NCBI RefSeq assembly: GCF_001294535.1
Contig: NZ_LGIC01000003.1
Span: 1 to 64,000, forward strand
DNA: 64,000 nt
DNA from: Cypionkella psychrotolerans
Lineage (GTDB): Bacteria > Pseudomonadota > Alphaproteobacteria > Rhodobacterales > Rhodobacteraceae
Direction: 5' to 3'
Positions 45,523 to 54,470 of this stretch are shown piece by piece. Position 1 is the first letter of the stretch. Each line of letters opens with the position of its first letter. Made by a program: the position numbers and the translations under genes. The notes below the pieces were generated by a model, which did no database searches, was not told the origin of the DNA, and saw nothing but the letters and a program-made list of their open reading frames with translations.

Positions 45523-46476
45523 ATGCGTAAAGGACTACTTAGCCTTGTGACTGTCGCCGCGATGGCAATGGGCAGCACGGCGGGCTTTGCCGAGGACAAA
45601 GCCTATACGATTGGCGTCTCGATCCCCGCAGCCGATCACGGCTGGACCTCTGGCGTGGTGTTCCATGCCAATCGTGTGGCGGAAGTATTGATGGCGCAGC
45701 ATCCGGGGCTGAATATCATCGTCAAAACTTCGCCCGATCCGGCAAGCCAAGCGAACGCGCTGCAAGATCTTGAAACCCAAGGCATTGACGCGCTGGTGAT
45801 CCTGCCAAGCGACCCCGATCCGCTGGTGAACTCGATCAAAGAGATCAAATCCAAGGGCACCTTTGTGACCATCGTTGACCGTGCGCCTTCGGTGAATGAC
45901 GATTCGGTGCGCGATCTCTATATCGCTGGGAACAACTATTCCTTGGGCGAAACCGCAGGCAACTACATCAAAGCCACCACCCCGGACGCCGAAGTTGTGG
46001 TGATCCGTGGCCTGCCAATCCCGATTGACCAAACCCGTCAGGATGGCTTTGACAAGGCCATCGAAGGCTCGGGCGTCAAGGTGCTGGACCGTCAGTTCGG
46101 CAACTGGAACCGCGATGACGCCTTCAAAGTCATGCAGGATTACCTGACCAAATTCCCGAAAATTGACGTGGTTTGGTGCCAGGATGATGACATGGCCGTC
46201 GGCGTGTTGCAGGCGATTGAGCAATCGGGCCGCACCGACATTCAATATGTTGTGGCGGGTGCAGGCTCGAAAGACATGATCAAGAAGGTCATGGATGGCG
46301 ACAAGATGATCCCGGTTGACGTGTTGTACCCGCCAGCCATGGTCGGCACCGCGCTGGAGATGACGGTCGCCAACCTCTACGGCCAAGTCCCGATGCGCGG
46401 CACCTTCACCTTGGACGCAACGCTGATCACCAAAGACAACGCGAGCGCCTACTACTTCCCCGACTCGCCGTTCTAA
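45523..46476 (+). CDS. sugar ABC transporter substrate-binding protein
   Basis: A 317-aa periplasmic protein: signal peptide 1-23 (cleavage after GFA), then the class I fold (TIGVSIPAADHGWTSGVV, LETQGIDALVILPSDPDP, DNAYLG-like GNNYSLGETAGNYI, VVWCQDDDMAVGVLQAI). GGGAGGA before the ATG. The ligand (pentose, hexose or polyol) is not evident. Confidence 0.92.
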   Translation: MRKGLLSLVTVAAMAMGSTAGFAEDKAYTIGVSIPAADHGWTSGVVFHANRVAEVLMAQHPGLNIIVKTSPDPASQANALQDLETQGIDALVILPSDPDPLVNSIKEIKSKGTFVTIVDRAPSVNDDSVRDLYIAGNNYSLGETAGNYIKATTPDAEVVVIRGLPIPIDQTRQDGFDKAIEGSGVKVLDRQFGNWNRDDAFKVMQDYLTKFPKIDVVWCQDDDMAVGVLQAIEQSGRTDIQYVVAGAGSKDMIKKVMDGDKMIPVDVLYPPAMVGTALEMTVANLYGQVPMRGTFTLDATLITKDNASAYYFPDSPF

Positions 46477-46495
46477 GGCCGGGGCAACGGGAGTG

Positions 46496-46530
46496 AAACG
46501 CGCCTGCCCATTCGCTTGGGCAGGCGTTTT
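46496..46530 (+). terminator. rho-independent terminator of the sugar ABC operon
   Basis: GCCTGCCC pairs with GGGCAGGC, and after a two-base bulge AAAC pairs with GTTT; TTTT follows. It ends the operon. Confidence 0.85.
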
Positions 46531-46820
46531 GCATTCAGACCCGTTCCCCCATCCCGCCTGCCAAACAAACCACCCAAGCCCGGAATCAAGGGCGAAGCCC
46601 GCCGGGCAGCGCCCGACCGCCCCCTCGGGCGGGCGCTATTGCAGCGTCACCAGCAGAATCTCTGGGGAGGAGGCTGATACATAAAGTGCCTAAGACATCT
46701 GTTGCAGCGCCCACCCGGCGGTCAGGCGCTGCCCTGTGGTGGTTCGATGCCATCGCACATAAAGCCTTAATTCAGCCGCAGAAATTTTCAGTCTAAGCCT
46801 GCGCTGCAAGCCCATTTTGC
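46531..46820. other. 290-bp gene-free stretch
   Basis: No gene is recognised. It has inverted repeats such as CAGCGCC (46706-46712) with GGCGCTG (46726-46732). Composition drops in GC toward the next gene, suggesting old insertions or decay. Confidence 0.4.
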
Positions 46821-47615
46821 TCAACGAGCCGCTGACATATGAGAAGCGGATGACGTTGATAGGGGAAGTTCTAATCCAAAAATGTCACGGCAATACCGAT
46901 CAACCTTCGCTTCAAGCCGACCTTGCGGTGTCTCGCAGTACCTGCGCGCTGCACCTTCCTTCGCCCAAGCTGCGGAGGACCCTCGCGCCGTTGGATGGCG
47001 CTCGTGCAAAACGGGCTTTTTCAAGTTGAATCTATCAAGAAGATGCCGCGCGCGATTGCCAAAGGCTACAACGTGATCTGGCTTGAACAATTCCACTTCG
47101 CGAAGCAATACCTTGCCACAAATGTCATAGAGGTGCGGATCAATGGGCGCTTCCTTCGCATACAGCTTCATCGCGTCAGTCACCCAGACATCATAGCCAT
47201 TCTCAACACAGCGCCGGATCAACTGCCAGAGAACGCCATAATGGCGACGAGACTGGCGCAAGTAATCACTGTCAATTCCAAAGAAAGTGCCAACGGTGAT
47301 GCCCGTTTGAACGCCATTGCGGAGAGGGTCTTGCGCGCAAAACATCACGCGACCGCGCGTTGGGCGGTCTGCGGATAGCAAACACGGCAGATCGTAGCCA
47401 GCGACATGATTGTCGAATGTTGCTAGAAGATCATTCGCATAGGCCTCGGTGGGAACGACAGGCATATTTCGCCCTTGGGCATGACCCTCATGGAAATCCA
47501 TGCGAAGGCCATCTGAGATTGCCGCCAACGCTTCGGGTTTGAACAGCAAGTCTTGCGAGGCGATCAGGTCTTCCCAAGGCGCATGATTAAACAAGATGTC
47601 TGCGTCATATTTCAT
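46821..47615 (-). CDS. UDG-superfamily-like protein, unknown
   Basis: A 264-aa soluble protein with the order of uracil-DNA glycosylase motifs: VMFCAQDPLRNG (resembling family 1 GQDPYH), WVTDAMKLYAKE (resembling the LLNAVL/TNAVK segment, here Asp instead of Asn), KPDHVVAFGNRARHLL, and HERHPTARG (resembling HPSPLS). This is suggestive, not proof. AAAAGGATAACACCA precedes ATG 47615, so I use it rather than 47663. Composition is somewhat lower in GC than its neighbours. It may be mobile; partner unknown. Confidence 0.55.
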   Translation of the reverse strand: MKYDADILFNHAPWEDLIASQDLLFKPEALAAISDGLRMDFHEGHAQGRNMPVVPTEAYANDLLATFDNHVAGYDLPCLLSADRPTRGRVMFCAQDPLRNGVQTGITVGTFFGIDSDYLRQSRRHYGVLWQLIRRCVENGYDVWVTDAMKLYAKEAPIDPHLYDICGKVLLREVELFKPDHVVAFGNRARHLLDRFNLKKPVLHERHPTARGSSAAWAKEGAARRYCETPQGRLEAKVDRYCRDIFGLELPLSTSSASHMSAAR

Positions 47616-47740
47616 TGGTGTTATCCTTTTCACGTCTCGGGACATAGTTGGCATCCTATTCAAACCTTAACGACTCCCTAACACCCACCCCCTAACCCCT
47701 TGAAATTCCATTCGTCCGCACCCTGTCCACGCGTGGACAC

Positions 47741-49906
47741 TCACCCACCCCTCCGAGGATCCCGCGCCAGCAGCCGCATCGCGTTCAGGGTGACGAGCAC
47801 CGTGGCCCCGGTGTCGGCCAGCACGGCGATCCAGAGGCCGGTCAGGCCGAGAACCGAGGTGATCAGAAACACCGCTTTCAGCCCCAAAGCCACCGCGACG
47901 TTCTGCCGGATATTCGCCATCGCGGCCCGAGACAGCCGGATCATCGCGGGCAAGTCGGTCAGCTTGTTGCGCAGGATCGCGGCATCTGCGGTTTCCAGCG
48001 CCACATCCGTGCCCGCCCCCATCGCCACCCCAACGCTGGCCTGCCGCAGCGCTGGGGCGTCGTTGATGCCGTCGCCGACCATCATCACGCCACCCTCAGC
48101 CGCCAGCTTTTGAATGGCGGCGATCTTGCCCTCGGGCAGCAGCCCCGCCTGCGCTTGGATGCCCAACCGATTGGCCACCGCCGTGGCAGAGCCGAGATTA
48201 TCCCCGGTCAGCATCACCGCCTGCAGTCCCAGCGCCTTCAACTGCTGCAAGGCCTCGGCGGCCTCAACCCGAGGTTCATCGCGCAGGGCCAGCAGACCAA
48301 GGGCAACGCCGTCGCGGGTAACCTCCACCACTGTCTTGCCGTCCGCCTGAAGCAGGGCCACTGTAGGGTTCGCGGCATCGGCCACGCCGACATGCACCAG
48401 TGCGCCCTCGACCATGGCTTCGACGCCCTTGCCGGGAAACGCGCGGGCGTCATGGCTGGCGAGCAGGGTCAGGCCGTCAGACTTGGCTTGCGCGAGGATC
48501 GCCTTGGCGAGCGGATGGGTGGAGCCGGCTTCAACCGTCGCCGCCAGTTGCAACAGGGTGATCGCCGCGATGCCCTCGGCGGGCAGGGTGTCGGTCAGCA
48601 CCGGGCGGCCTTCGGTCAGGGTGCCGGTTTTGTCCAAAGCTACGGTGTGCAGGTTTGCCATTGCCTCGATCACCGCGCCGCCCTTGATCAGCAAGCCGTG
48701 CCGTGCGCCCGTCGAGAGTGCGGCGGCGACGGCGGCGGGGACCGAGATCACCAGCGCGCAGGGGCAGCCGATCAGCAACAGCGCTAGCGCGCGGTAGGTC
48801 CAAGTGCCCCAATCCGCGCCCATGGTCAGTGGCGGCAGCAAGGCGACCAACAGCGCCACGCCGACGATGGCGGGCATATACCAGCGGCTGAAACGGTCGA
48901 TGAAGCGTTCGGTCGGGGCGCGGGCGGCTTCGGCATCGGCCACCATCTGGGCGATGCGGGCGAGGGTGCTGTCGGCGCTGGCTTTCACCACACGAACGCG
49001 CAAAACGGCTTCGGTGTTGATGGTGCCCGCCAGCACGGCGGCCCCCGGCCCTTTGGTCACCGGAAGGCTTTCGCCGGTCACAGCACTTTCGTCGATGCCA
49101 GAGATGCCCGAGACGATTTCGCCATCCACCGCCATCCGATCACCGGGGCGGACCTGGATGATCTGACCGGGCTTCAGGGTTTCGGCGGCGACTTCGTGGC
49201 TGTGGCCGTCATGCTCTAGCAGCGCCGTCGCGGGCACAAGTTTGGCCAAAGCGCGGATGCCGTCGCGGGCCAAGTTGGTGGCGACACCTTCCAGCAATTC
49301 GCCCACCGCGAACAGGAATACCACCAAGGCGGCTTCCTCGGCGGCACCGATCAGCAAGGCCCCGGTTGCGGCGATGGTCATCAGCATTTCGATGGTAAAC
49401 GGCATCCCTGCCCGGAGTGCCGCCAGCGCTTTGCGCGCCACCGGCAGCAGCCCGACTAGGCAGGCCAGCGTGAACGCCCAAACCGCGTGGTCGACAAGAA
49501 AAGTCCATTTCGCGATCTGAGCGGCGGCCAGCAGGATGCCGGTGAAAAATACCAAGCGCGCCTTGGCGGTATGATACCAGCGCTGATCCGTTGGCAGATC
49601 GGCATGGTTGTGAGAGCCATGATCGGCGTGGGTCTCGGTGCCGTGCTGCTCTGTCGGGGCCTCGGGTGCCGCTACGGCGGGCGCGGTGATGCCATAGCCC
49701 AGTGCCTGCACGGCGCGCTCGACTTGGGCGGGCAGGGTGGTTTCGGGGGCAAGTTGCAGCCGCAGGCGTTCGTTCATCAGGGTGATTTCTACGCCGCTGA
49801 CCCCCGGCAACCGTTCCACAGCGGTCTGAATTTTGCGGCTACAGGCCGCGCAATCCATACCAGTGATGCGCCATTCGTGTGAGTCGTTGCCGGATAGTTC
49901 AGTCAT
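47741..49906 (-). CDS. zntA: Zn/Cd/Pb-transporting P-type ATPase (ZntA-like)
   Basis: A 721-aa P1B ATPase. The HMA domain has GMDCAAC (Cys19, Cys22), a His-rich linker follows (about 87-101), CPC at 381-383, DKTGTLT with phosphorylated Asp425, a THPLA HP-locus and GDGINDAPALRQA. CPC with an N-terminal CxxC-type HMA and no His-Met features suggests Zn, Cd or Pb export. The gene is divergent from a MerR regulator. Confidence 0.93.
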   Translation of the reverse strand: MTELSGNDSHEWRITGMDCAACSRKIQTAVERLPGVSGVEITLMNERLRLQLAPETTLPAQVERAVQALGYGITAPAVAAPEAPTEQHGTETHADHGSHNHADLPTDQRWYHTAKARLVFFTGILLAAAQIAKWTFLVDHAVWAFTLACLVGLLPVARKALAALRAGMPFTIEMLMTIAATGALLIGAAEEAALVVFLFAVGELLEGVATNLARDGIRALAKLVPATALLEHDGHSHEVAAETLKPGQIIQVRPGDRMAVDGEIVSGISGIDESAVTGESLPVTKGPGAAVLAGTINTEAVLRVRVVKASADSTLARIAQMVADAEAARAPTERFIDRFSRWYMPAIVGVALLVALLPPLTMGADWGTWTYRALALLLIGCPCALVISVPAAVAAALSTGARHGLLIKGGAVIEAMANLHTVALDKTGTLTEGRPVLTDTLPAEGIAAITLLQLAATVEAGSTHPLAKAILAQAKSDGLTLLASHDARAFPGKGVEAMVEGALVHVGVADAANPTVALLQADGKTVVEVTRDGVALGLLALRDEPRVEAAEALQQLKALGLQAVMLTGDNLGSATAVANRLGIQAQAGLLPEGKIAAIQKLAAEGGVMMVGDGINDAPALRQASVGVAMGAGTDVALETADAAILRNKLTDLPAMIRLSRAAMANIRQNVAVALGLKAVFLITSVLGLTGLWIAVLADTGATVLVTLNAMRLLARDPRRGG

Positions 49907-49966
49907 TTCAGCCTCTTGCGTTCTTTCGGCACGTCCCTTGCCGTCTTTGAACCCTAAAGCTAATGT

Positions 49967-49981
49967 CTCTAGTAACTATAG
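49967..49981. promoter_or_regulatory. MerR-type operator
   Basis: CTCTAGTAACTATAG is a near-perfect palindrome (12 of 15 positions equal its reverse complement), the kind of element that spans the stretched spacer of MerR-controlled promoters. It lies 17 bases before merR (49998) and 60 upstream of zntA (49906). Confidence 0.65.
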
Positions 49982-49997
49982 CTGCAAGAGGTTTCTC

Positions 49998-50435
49998 ATG
50001 CTGACCATCGGAAAATTGGCCGCCGAGACCGGGGTGAAGGTGCCGACGGTGCGCTATTATGAGCAGATCGGCCTGCTGCCACCGCCCGAGCGCAGTAGTG
50101 GAAATCAGCGACTGTACGGCCCCCTCGCGCGGCAACGGCTGGCGTTTATCCGGCACGCCCGCGCGCTGGGCTTTCCGCTGGAGGCGATACGCGATTTGCT
50201 CAGCCTGTCGGATCGGCCTGAACTGCCCTGTTCTGCCGCCGATGCGATTGCCAAGGCGCAGCTTGCCGCCGTGCAGGCGCGGATCGCGCAGTTGAAGGCG
50301 CTGGAGCAAGAGTTGCAGCGCATGGTCATCCAATGCGCCCACGGCACCATCGCCGATTGTCGGGTGATTGAGGTTTTGGGCGATCATGGCCAATGCGCGC
50401 ATGATCATCACACTGTGCCTGAGGCGATGGAGTGA
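49998..50435 (+). CDS. MerR-family metal-responsive regulator (ZntR/PbrR-like)
   Basis: A 145-aa regulator. HTH: MLTIGKLAAETGVKVPTVRYYE, then IGLLPPPERSSGNQRLY. Dimer helix 80-110. Cys78, Cys113, Cys121 and Cys133 with His115 form a metal site like that of ZntR (Cys79, Cys114, His119, Cys124). Divergent from the P-type ATPase, it should activate export under metal stress. Confidence 0.9.
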   Translation: MLTIGKLAAETGVKVPTVRYYEQIGLLPPPERSSGNQRLYGPLARQRLAFIRHARALGFPLEAIRDLLSLSDRPELPCSAADAIAKAQLAAVQARIAQLKALEQELQRMVIQCAHGTIADCRVIEVLGDHGQCAHDHHTVPEAME

Positions 50436-50482
50436 AGGACCGCAGCCGCGCCACGGTCCCTCATTTGATGCCGCGAAGGCGC

Positions 50483-51289
50483 TCAGACGGGCGCGGTTTT
50501 CGTGTTTCGTGCCTTGAGGAACAACACGATGATCGCCAAGAACACTGCCGCATTGATGATCGTCGACAGCGCGTAAAGCTCGGGTTTCACGCCGTAGCGC
50601 AAAGCGCCCCAAGCCACCGAGGGCATCGTTGGCGTCGCCCCCAGCAAGTAGAACGAGATGTCCAAGCCGTTCAGCGCCAGCACGAACGCCACGATCAGGC
50701 TGCCCATGATGCCCGACCATGTCAGCGGCAGCATCACCTCAAGAAACGCCCGAAACGGGGTGGCACCGCAGACAATCGCGGCCTCGTTCATCCGCCAATC
50801 GTATTTATACAGCATCGCCGCCATGATCAGGAAGCAGAAGCTGAAGCAATGCACCGAATTGGCAATGATCGCCGTCACCATGTTGCCCTGCAAGCCAAAC
50901 ACCAGATAATACAAGGACATGCTGGAAATCCCCAGCAGGATTTCAGACACGAACAGCGGGCCCGCAAAGAACACTGCGTAGAACAGTGCCCGCTTGCCAG
51001 CAAAGCGCAGCACGCCGATGGTGGCCAGAAACCCCATCACGGTGGAAAGCACGGCGGTGCAAGAGGCGATGATCAGGCTGTTGACGAACGCGCTTTGGTA
51101 GATCGAGTTGGTCGCAAGGTTGACATAGCTTTTCGGGTTGAAGTTGGGCGGATAGGGAAAGTTCGGGTGGTTCGATAGCGAGGCGAACAGGATATGCACG
51201 ATCGGCATATAGAGGAACACATAGGCGGTGATCAGGATCAGACCCATGGTCCATTTCGCGGCAAAGTCTTTCAGGCTCATGCTGTCCAT
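50483..51289 (-). CDS. polyamine-type ABC permease (PotC-like), second system
   Basis: A 268-aa permease with six helices; EAA loop NEAAIVCGATPFRAFLEVMLPLT. GGAG lies seven bases before ATG 51289. It is the distal transporter gene of the operon running from the SBP (53273-54415) on the minus strand. The second Pot-like importer in the window. Confidence 0.88.
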   Translation of the reverse strand: MDSMSLKDFAAKWTMGLILITAYVFLYMPIVHILFASLSNHPNFPYPPNFNPKSYVNLATNSIYQSAFVNSLIIASCTAVLSTVMGFLATIGVLRFAGKRALFYAVFFAGPLFVSEILLGISSMSLYYLVFGLQGNMVTAIIANSVHCFSFCFLIMAAMLYKYDWRMNEAAIVCGATPFRAFLEVMLPLTWSGIMGSLIVAFVLALNGLDISFYLLGATPTMPSVAWGALRYGVKPELYALSTIINAAVFLAIIVLFLKARNTKTAPV

Positions 51290-51290
51290 C

Positions 51291-52157
51291 TTAACGCTCC
51301 ATCCCGGTAAATCCGGTTCGCCGCAAATTGACGCCAAGGCTGAGGATCACCAGCGCCGCGATTGAAAACAGCACCAGCACCACGCCCATTGCGGCCCCCA
51401 AGGCCCAAGTGCCGGATTCGCCGAATTGCTGCGCCATCGACATGCCGTAAAGCGTGCCGTTGGGGCCGCCGAGAAAGCGCGGGGCGAGGGAGGCTGACAG
51501 GGTGGGGATGAAGGATAGCAGAAAGCCGATCATGGTGCCGGATAGGTTCAGCGGCCAGATCACCTCGGAAAACACCCTTAGGCGTCCGGCTCCGCAGGCG
51601 CTGGCTGCCGAGGCCAGCCGCAGGTCGAAGTTCAGCAGGGAGAGGTAGATCGTGGTGACGGTCATCGGCAGGTAGAGATAGACGAAGGCGATGAACGTGG
51701 CCGAGTTGGAGTACATGATGAACCGCAGTGGGGCCGCGCCCAGCCGCATCAAGGCGCCGTTGATCAAGCCGGTTGGGCCGAGCATGCCTTGGAGCGCGAT
51801 CAAGCGGAGCACCTCGCCGGATAGAAACGGCACCGCCAGCAGGAGCGAGAAGATCAGCTTATAGCGCCCGCCAAAGCGCACGATGAAGAAGGCGATGGGC
51901 CAAGCGACGACGACCAGAAACACCGAGACCAGAATGGCCATCAGCAAGGATCGCAGGAAGAAGATGATATAGGCGCTCTCGGTGGCAAGCGTGACATAGT
52001 TCAGCGTCGTCCAGTCGCGCACGATTTTGTAATTCGCGGTCTGCCAGAAGCTGAGCACGACCAGCGCTACTAGGGGCAGCACGAAGAACAGCACGAGAAA
52101 CGTGGTCGGGATATACAGGAACACCCGTTTGCGGGCGGCGGCGTTGGGTTCTGACAT
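51291..52157 (-). CDS. polyamine-type ABC permease (PotB-like), second system
   Basis: A 288-aa permease with six helices (FLVLFFVLPLVALVVLSF, FLRSLLMAILVSVFLVVV, LIFSLLLAVPFLSGEVLRL) and EAA-like loop ASAASACGAGRLRVFSEVIWPLN. It is one base from the next permease and four from the ATPase gene. Confidence 0.88.
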   Translation of the reverse strand: MSEPNAAARKRVFLYIPTTFLVLFFVLPLVALVVLSFWQTANYKIVRDWTTLNYVTLATESAYIIFFLRSLLMAILVSVFLVVVAWPIAFFIVRFGGRYKLIFSLLLAVPFLSGEVLRLIALQGMLGPTGLINGALMRLGAAPLRFIMYSNSATFIAFVYLYLPMTVTTIYLSLLNFDLRLASAASACGAGRLRVFSEVIWPLNLSGTMIGFLLSFIPTLSASLAPRFLGGPNGTLYGMSMAQQFGESGTWALGAAMGVVLVLFSIAALVILSLGVNLRRTGFTGMER

Positions 52158-52160
52158 CGC

Positions 52161-53216
52161 TTAAGCCTCCGCCGGGAAAATGTGGGCAAGGTTGGCGTCC
52201 CATGTCAGCGCGATTTCCGCGCCAATCGCATGCATGTCGGGGCGTTTGGGTTGCACCGCGATGATGCGGGCCTTATTGGCGGCTTCCAGAATGAATTCGA
52301 CAAACGGGCCGCGCAGCACCACGTCGATCACTTTGCAGGCGATACCGGGTGTGCCTGAGGCCCCCAATGCGAAGCGTTCGTTCTTCACAAACACGCTGAC
52401 CCGACCCGCCGCCACCGGGGCGCTGGGCGAGAATGTATAGCCGTGTTCGGGGATATTGACCGTTGTGCCATCGGATACGCCATCGAACCGGGTAGCGCGA
52501 CCAACAAAGCGGGCGACGAAGGGCGTGTTGGGGTGGTCGTAAATCTCTTGCCGCTCTCCCAACGCTTCCAGCTTGCCCTTGTTGATCACCGCGACGCGGT
52601 CGGACATCGACAGGGCTTCTTCCTGATTGTGGGTGACATAGATGAACGGGATGCCGAGTTGCTTTTGATAGCGGCGGATTTCCACCTCCATCTCTTGGCG
52701 CAATTCGCGGTCTAGGTTGGCCAGCGGTTCATCCAGCAGCAGTAGCGTCGGGTTGGTGACAAGGCCGCGCCCCAAGGCGACGCGTTGTTGCTGGCCGCCG
52801 GACAGCTGGTTCGGGTAGCGATCCATCAAGCCGTTCAGCGACAAGATGCCCTCGGCCCAATCGAGGCGATCCTTGATCTTGGCGGGGGTTTCCTGTGTCA
52901 TCCGCAGCGGGAAGGCGAGGTTTTCGCGGACCGTGCGATGTGGGAACAGCAGAAATTCCTGAAACACCATGCCGATGCCGCGTTTATGTGGCGGCAAGGC
53001 GGTCACATCCTGACCCTTAAAGAAAATCCGCCCCTCGGATGGGCGATCCAAGCCCGCGATCAAGCGCAGCAGGGTGGATTTGCCCGATCCGCTGGGGCCA
53101 AGGATGGCAATGAATTCGTGTTTGGCGATGTCGATGCTAAGGTTGTGCAACGCTTTCACCGGGCCATAATGCCGCGAGACGTTGTCGATTTTGATATAGG
53201 CGCTGGTGTCCGTCAT
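52161..53216 (-). CDS. polyamine-type ABC ATPase (PotA-like), second system
   Basis: A 351-aa ABC ATPase: Walker A GPSGSGKST, signature SGGQQQRVALGRGL, Walker B LLLLDEPLANLD, His switch VTHNQEEALSMSD, then a TOBE domain (250-350). It drives the two permeases. Confidence 0.92.
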   Translation of the reverse strand: MTDTSAYIKIDNVSRHYGPVKALHNLSIDIAKHEFIAILGPSGSGKSTLLRLIAGLDRPSEGRIFFKGQDVTALPPHKRGIGMVFQEFLLFPHRTVRENLAFPLRMTQETPAKIKDRLDWAEGILSLNGLMDRYPNQLSGGQQQRVALGRGLVTNPTLLLLDEPLANLDRELRQEMEVEIRRYQKQLGIPFIYVTHNQEEALSMSDRVAVINKGKLEALGERQEIYDHPNTPFVARFVGRATRFDGVSDGTTVNIPEHGYTFSPSAPVAAGRVSVFVKNERFALGASGTPGIACKVIDVVLRGPFVEFILEAANKARIIAVQPKRPDMHAIGAEIALTWDANLAHIFPAEA

Positions 53217-53236
53217 AAAGCTCTACCTGTTTTGGG

Positions 53237-53258
53237 GCGCTGCGGAGGGCCGCAGCGC
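53237..53258 (-). other. intercistronic hairpin between SBP and ATPase
   Basis: GCGCTGCGG and CCGCAGCGC pair over nine bases with a four-base loop. It lies in the 56-base gap after the SBP gene (minus strand). Like the sugar system hairpin, it may stabilise or attenuate so the SBP is made in excess. Confidence 0.6.
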
Positions 53259-53272
53259 AGAATGCAAAAAGA

Positions 53273-54415
53273 TCAGGCGGCCTGAACGTTGGACCACACG
53301 CGTTCCCATTTCTCGGGCGAGGAGGGTTGATCGAACATGAACAACCCGGCGATTTCAGACGAGCGGTCCATCAGATACAGTTTGCGTTCTTCTTCCGTCG
53401 CGGTGGCGCGCAGATCGACGGTGGTGGAACAGCCCGCAACTTCACCGATGCGCTTCATCACCGGGGCCGAGATCATGGTATCGACGAAGGCGTTGCACAG
53501 ATCCATCTTCTCGCCATCGGCAACCCCCGTGGTCACCAGCCAAGTGTCAACCCAGCCCAAGCCGCCCTCTTTCGGCTGCAAAGTGTGTCGGAAATCGCCT
53601 TTGGTCATGCCATCGGTCGCGGTCAGCAATTGGCGGTACACTTGGGCGAATTCGGTCGCCGCCACCACAGCGCCGCTTTGCAGCAGTTGGAACAGCGTCG
53701 GATTGTCCTGATAGCGGGTCAGCAGCAGGCCTTTCTGCTGGATCAGCAGCTTTTCCACCCCGGCCATTTCGTCATCGGTCAGCACATAGGGGTTGAACGG
53801 CTTGCCATCCGGGCGCGGTGCCTCGCGGGTGCCCATCTCGGCGGTGACAAGCAGGGCCGCAAGCGCGATGTTTTCCTCAAACCGCGATGAGGTCGACAGA
53901 CGCCCGGCCCAAGCCTCATCAAACATGCAGGTCAGGCTTTGGGTCTGATCGGGGGCGACCACGGCGGCGTCATAGGTGATGCCATACGCGCCCCAGCAGA
54001 ACGGGAAGCCCACTTTCGCGCCCGACACAGGATCGGTCAAAACCGTGAACGCCTCGGCGGCGAATTCCGGCAGATAGCCCGCCGTGCCTGCGACCTTGGT
54101 GTAATCCACCGCCCGGATCAGGCCTTCACGGAAGTAAAGCTGCGGCCAGAAACCATCGGCTTGCACCAGATCAAACTCGTTCGCGCCGCCGACGCGCAGC
54201 TTGTTATAGGCCTCGGAATTGCCATCGAAGAACGACGGCACCAGTTTCACCTGATGCGTGTCCTCAAAGGCGGTGACGACATCGGGCAGCAGATAGGCCT
54301 CCCACATCAGCGCCCGCAACTCGGGCGTTGCCGCCCAAGCCGGGCGCACGAAGGGGGCGGAAAGCGTTGCGGCTGCTGCCGAGGACAGAACCGCGCGTCT
54401 GGTTAGTTTGGTCAT
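53273..54415 (-). CDS. polyamine-type ABC substrate-binding protein, second system
   Basis: A 380-aa periplasmic protein with a twin-arginine-like start (LTRRAVLSSAAAATL) cleaved after PAWA near residue 28. It resembles PotD/PotF-type binding proteins (LRALMWEAYLLPDVVTAFE, FDLVQADGFWPQLYFREGLI, GLGWVDTWLVTTG). The ligand may be a diamine or amino acid-like cation. First gene of the transporter operon downstream of the aminotransferase. Confidence 0.86.
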   Translation of the reverse strand: MTKLTRRAVLSSAAAATLSAPFVRPAWAATPELRALMWEAYLLPDVVTAFEDTHQVKLVPSFFDGNSEAYNKLRVGGANEFDLVQADGFWPQLYFREGLIRAVDYTKVAGTAGYLPEFAAEAFTVLTDPVSGAKVGFPFCWGAYGITYDAAVVAPDQTQSLTCMFDEAWAGRLSTSSRFEENIALAALLVTAEMGTREAPRPDGKPFNPYVLTDDEMAGVEKLLIQQKGLLLTRYQDNPTLFQLLQSGAVVAATEFAQVYRQLLTATDGMTKGDFRHTLQPKEGGLGWVDTWLVTTGVADGEKMDLCNAFVDTMISAPVMKRIGEVAGCSTTVDLRATATEEERKLYLMDRSSEIAGLFMFDQPSSPEKWERVWSNVQAA

Positions 54416-54470
54416 GGTGTTCCCTATTGTTTTGCGACTCCGTTGTGGAGTTCGTGGTTATTCCGGTGGG

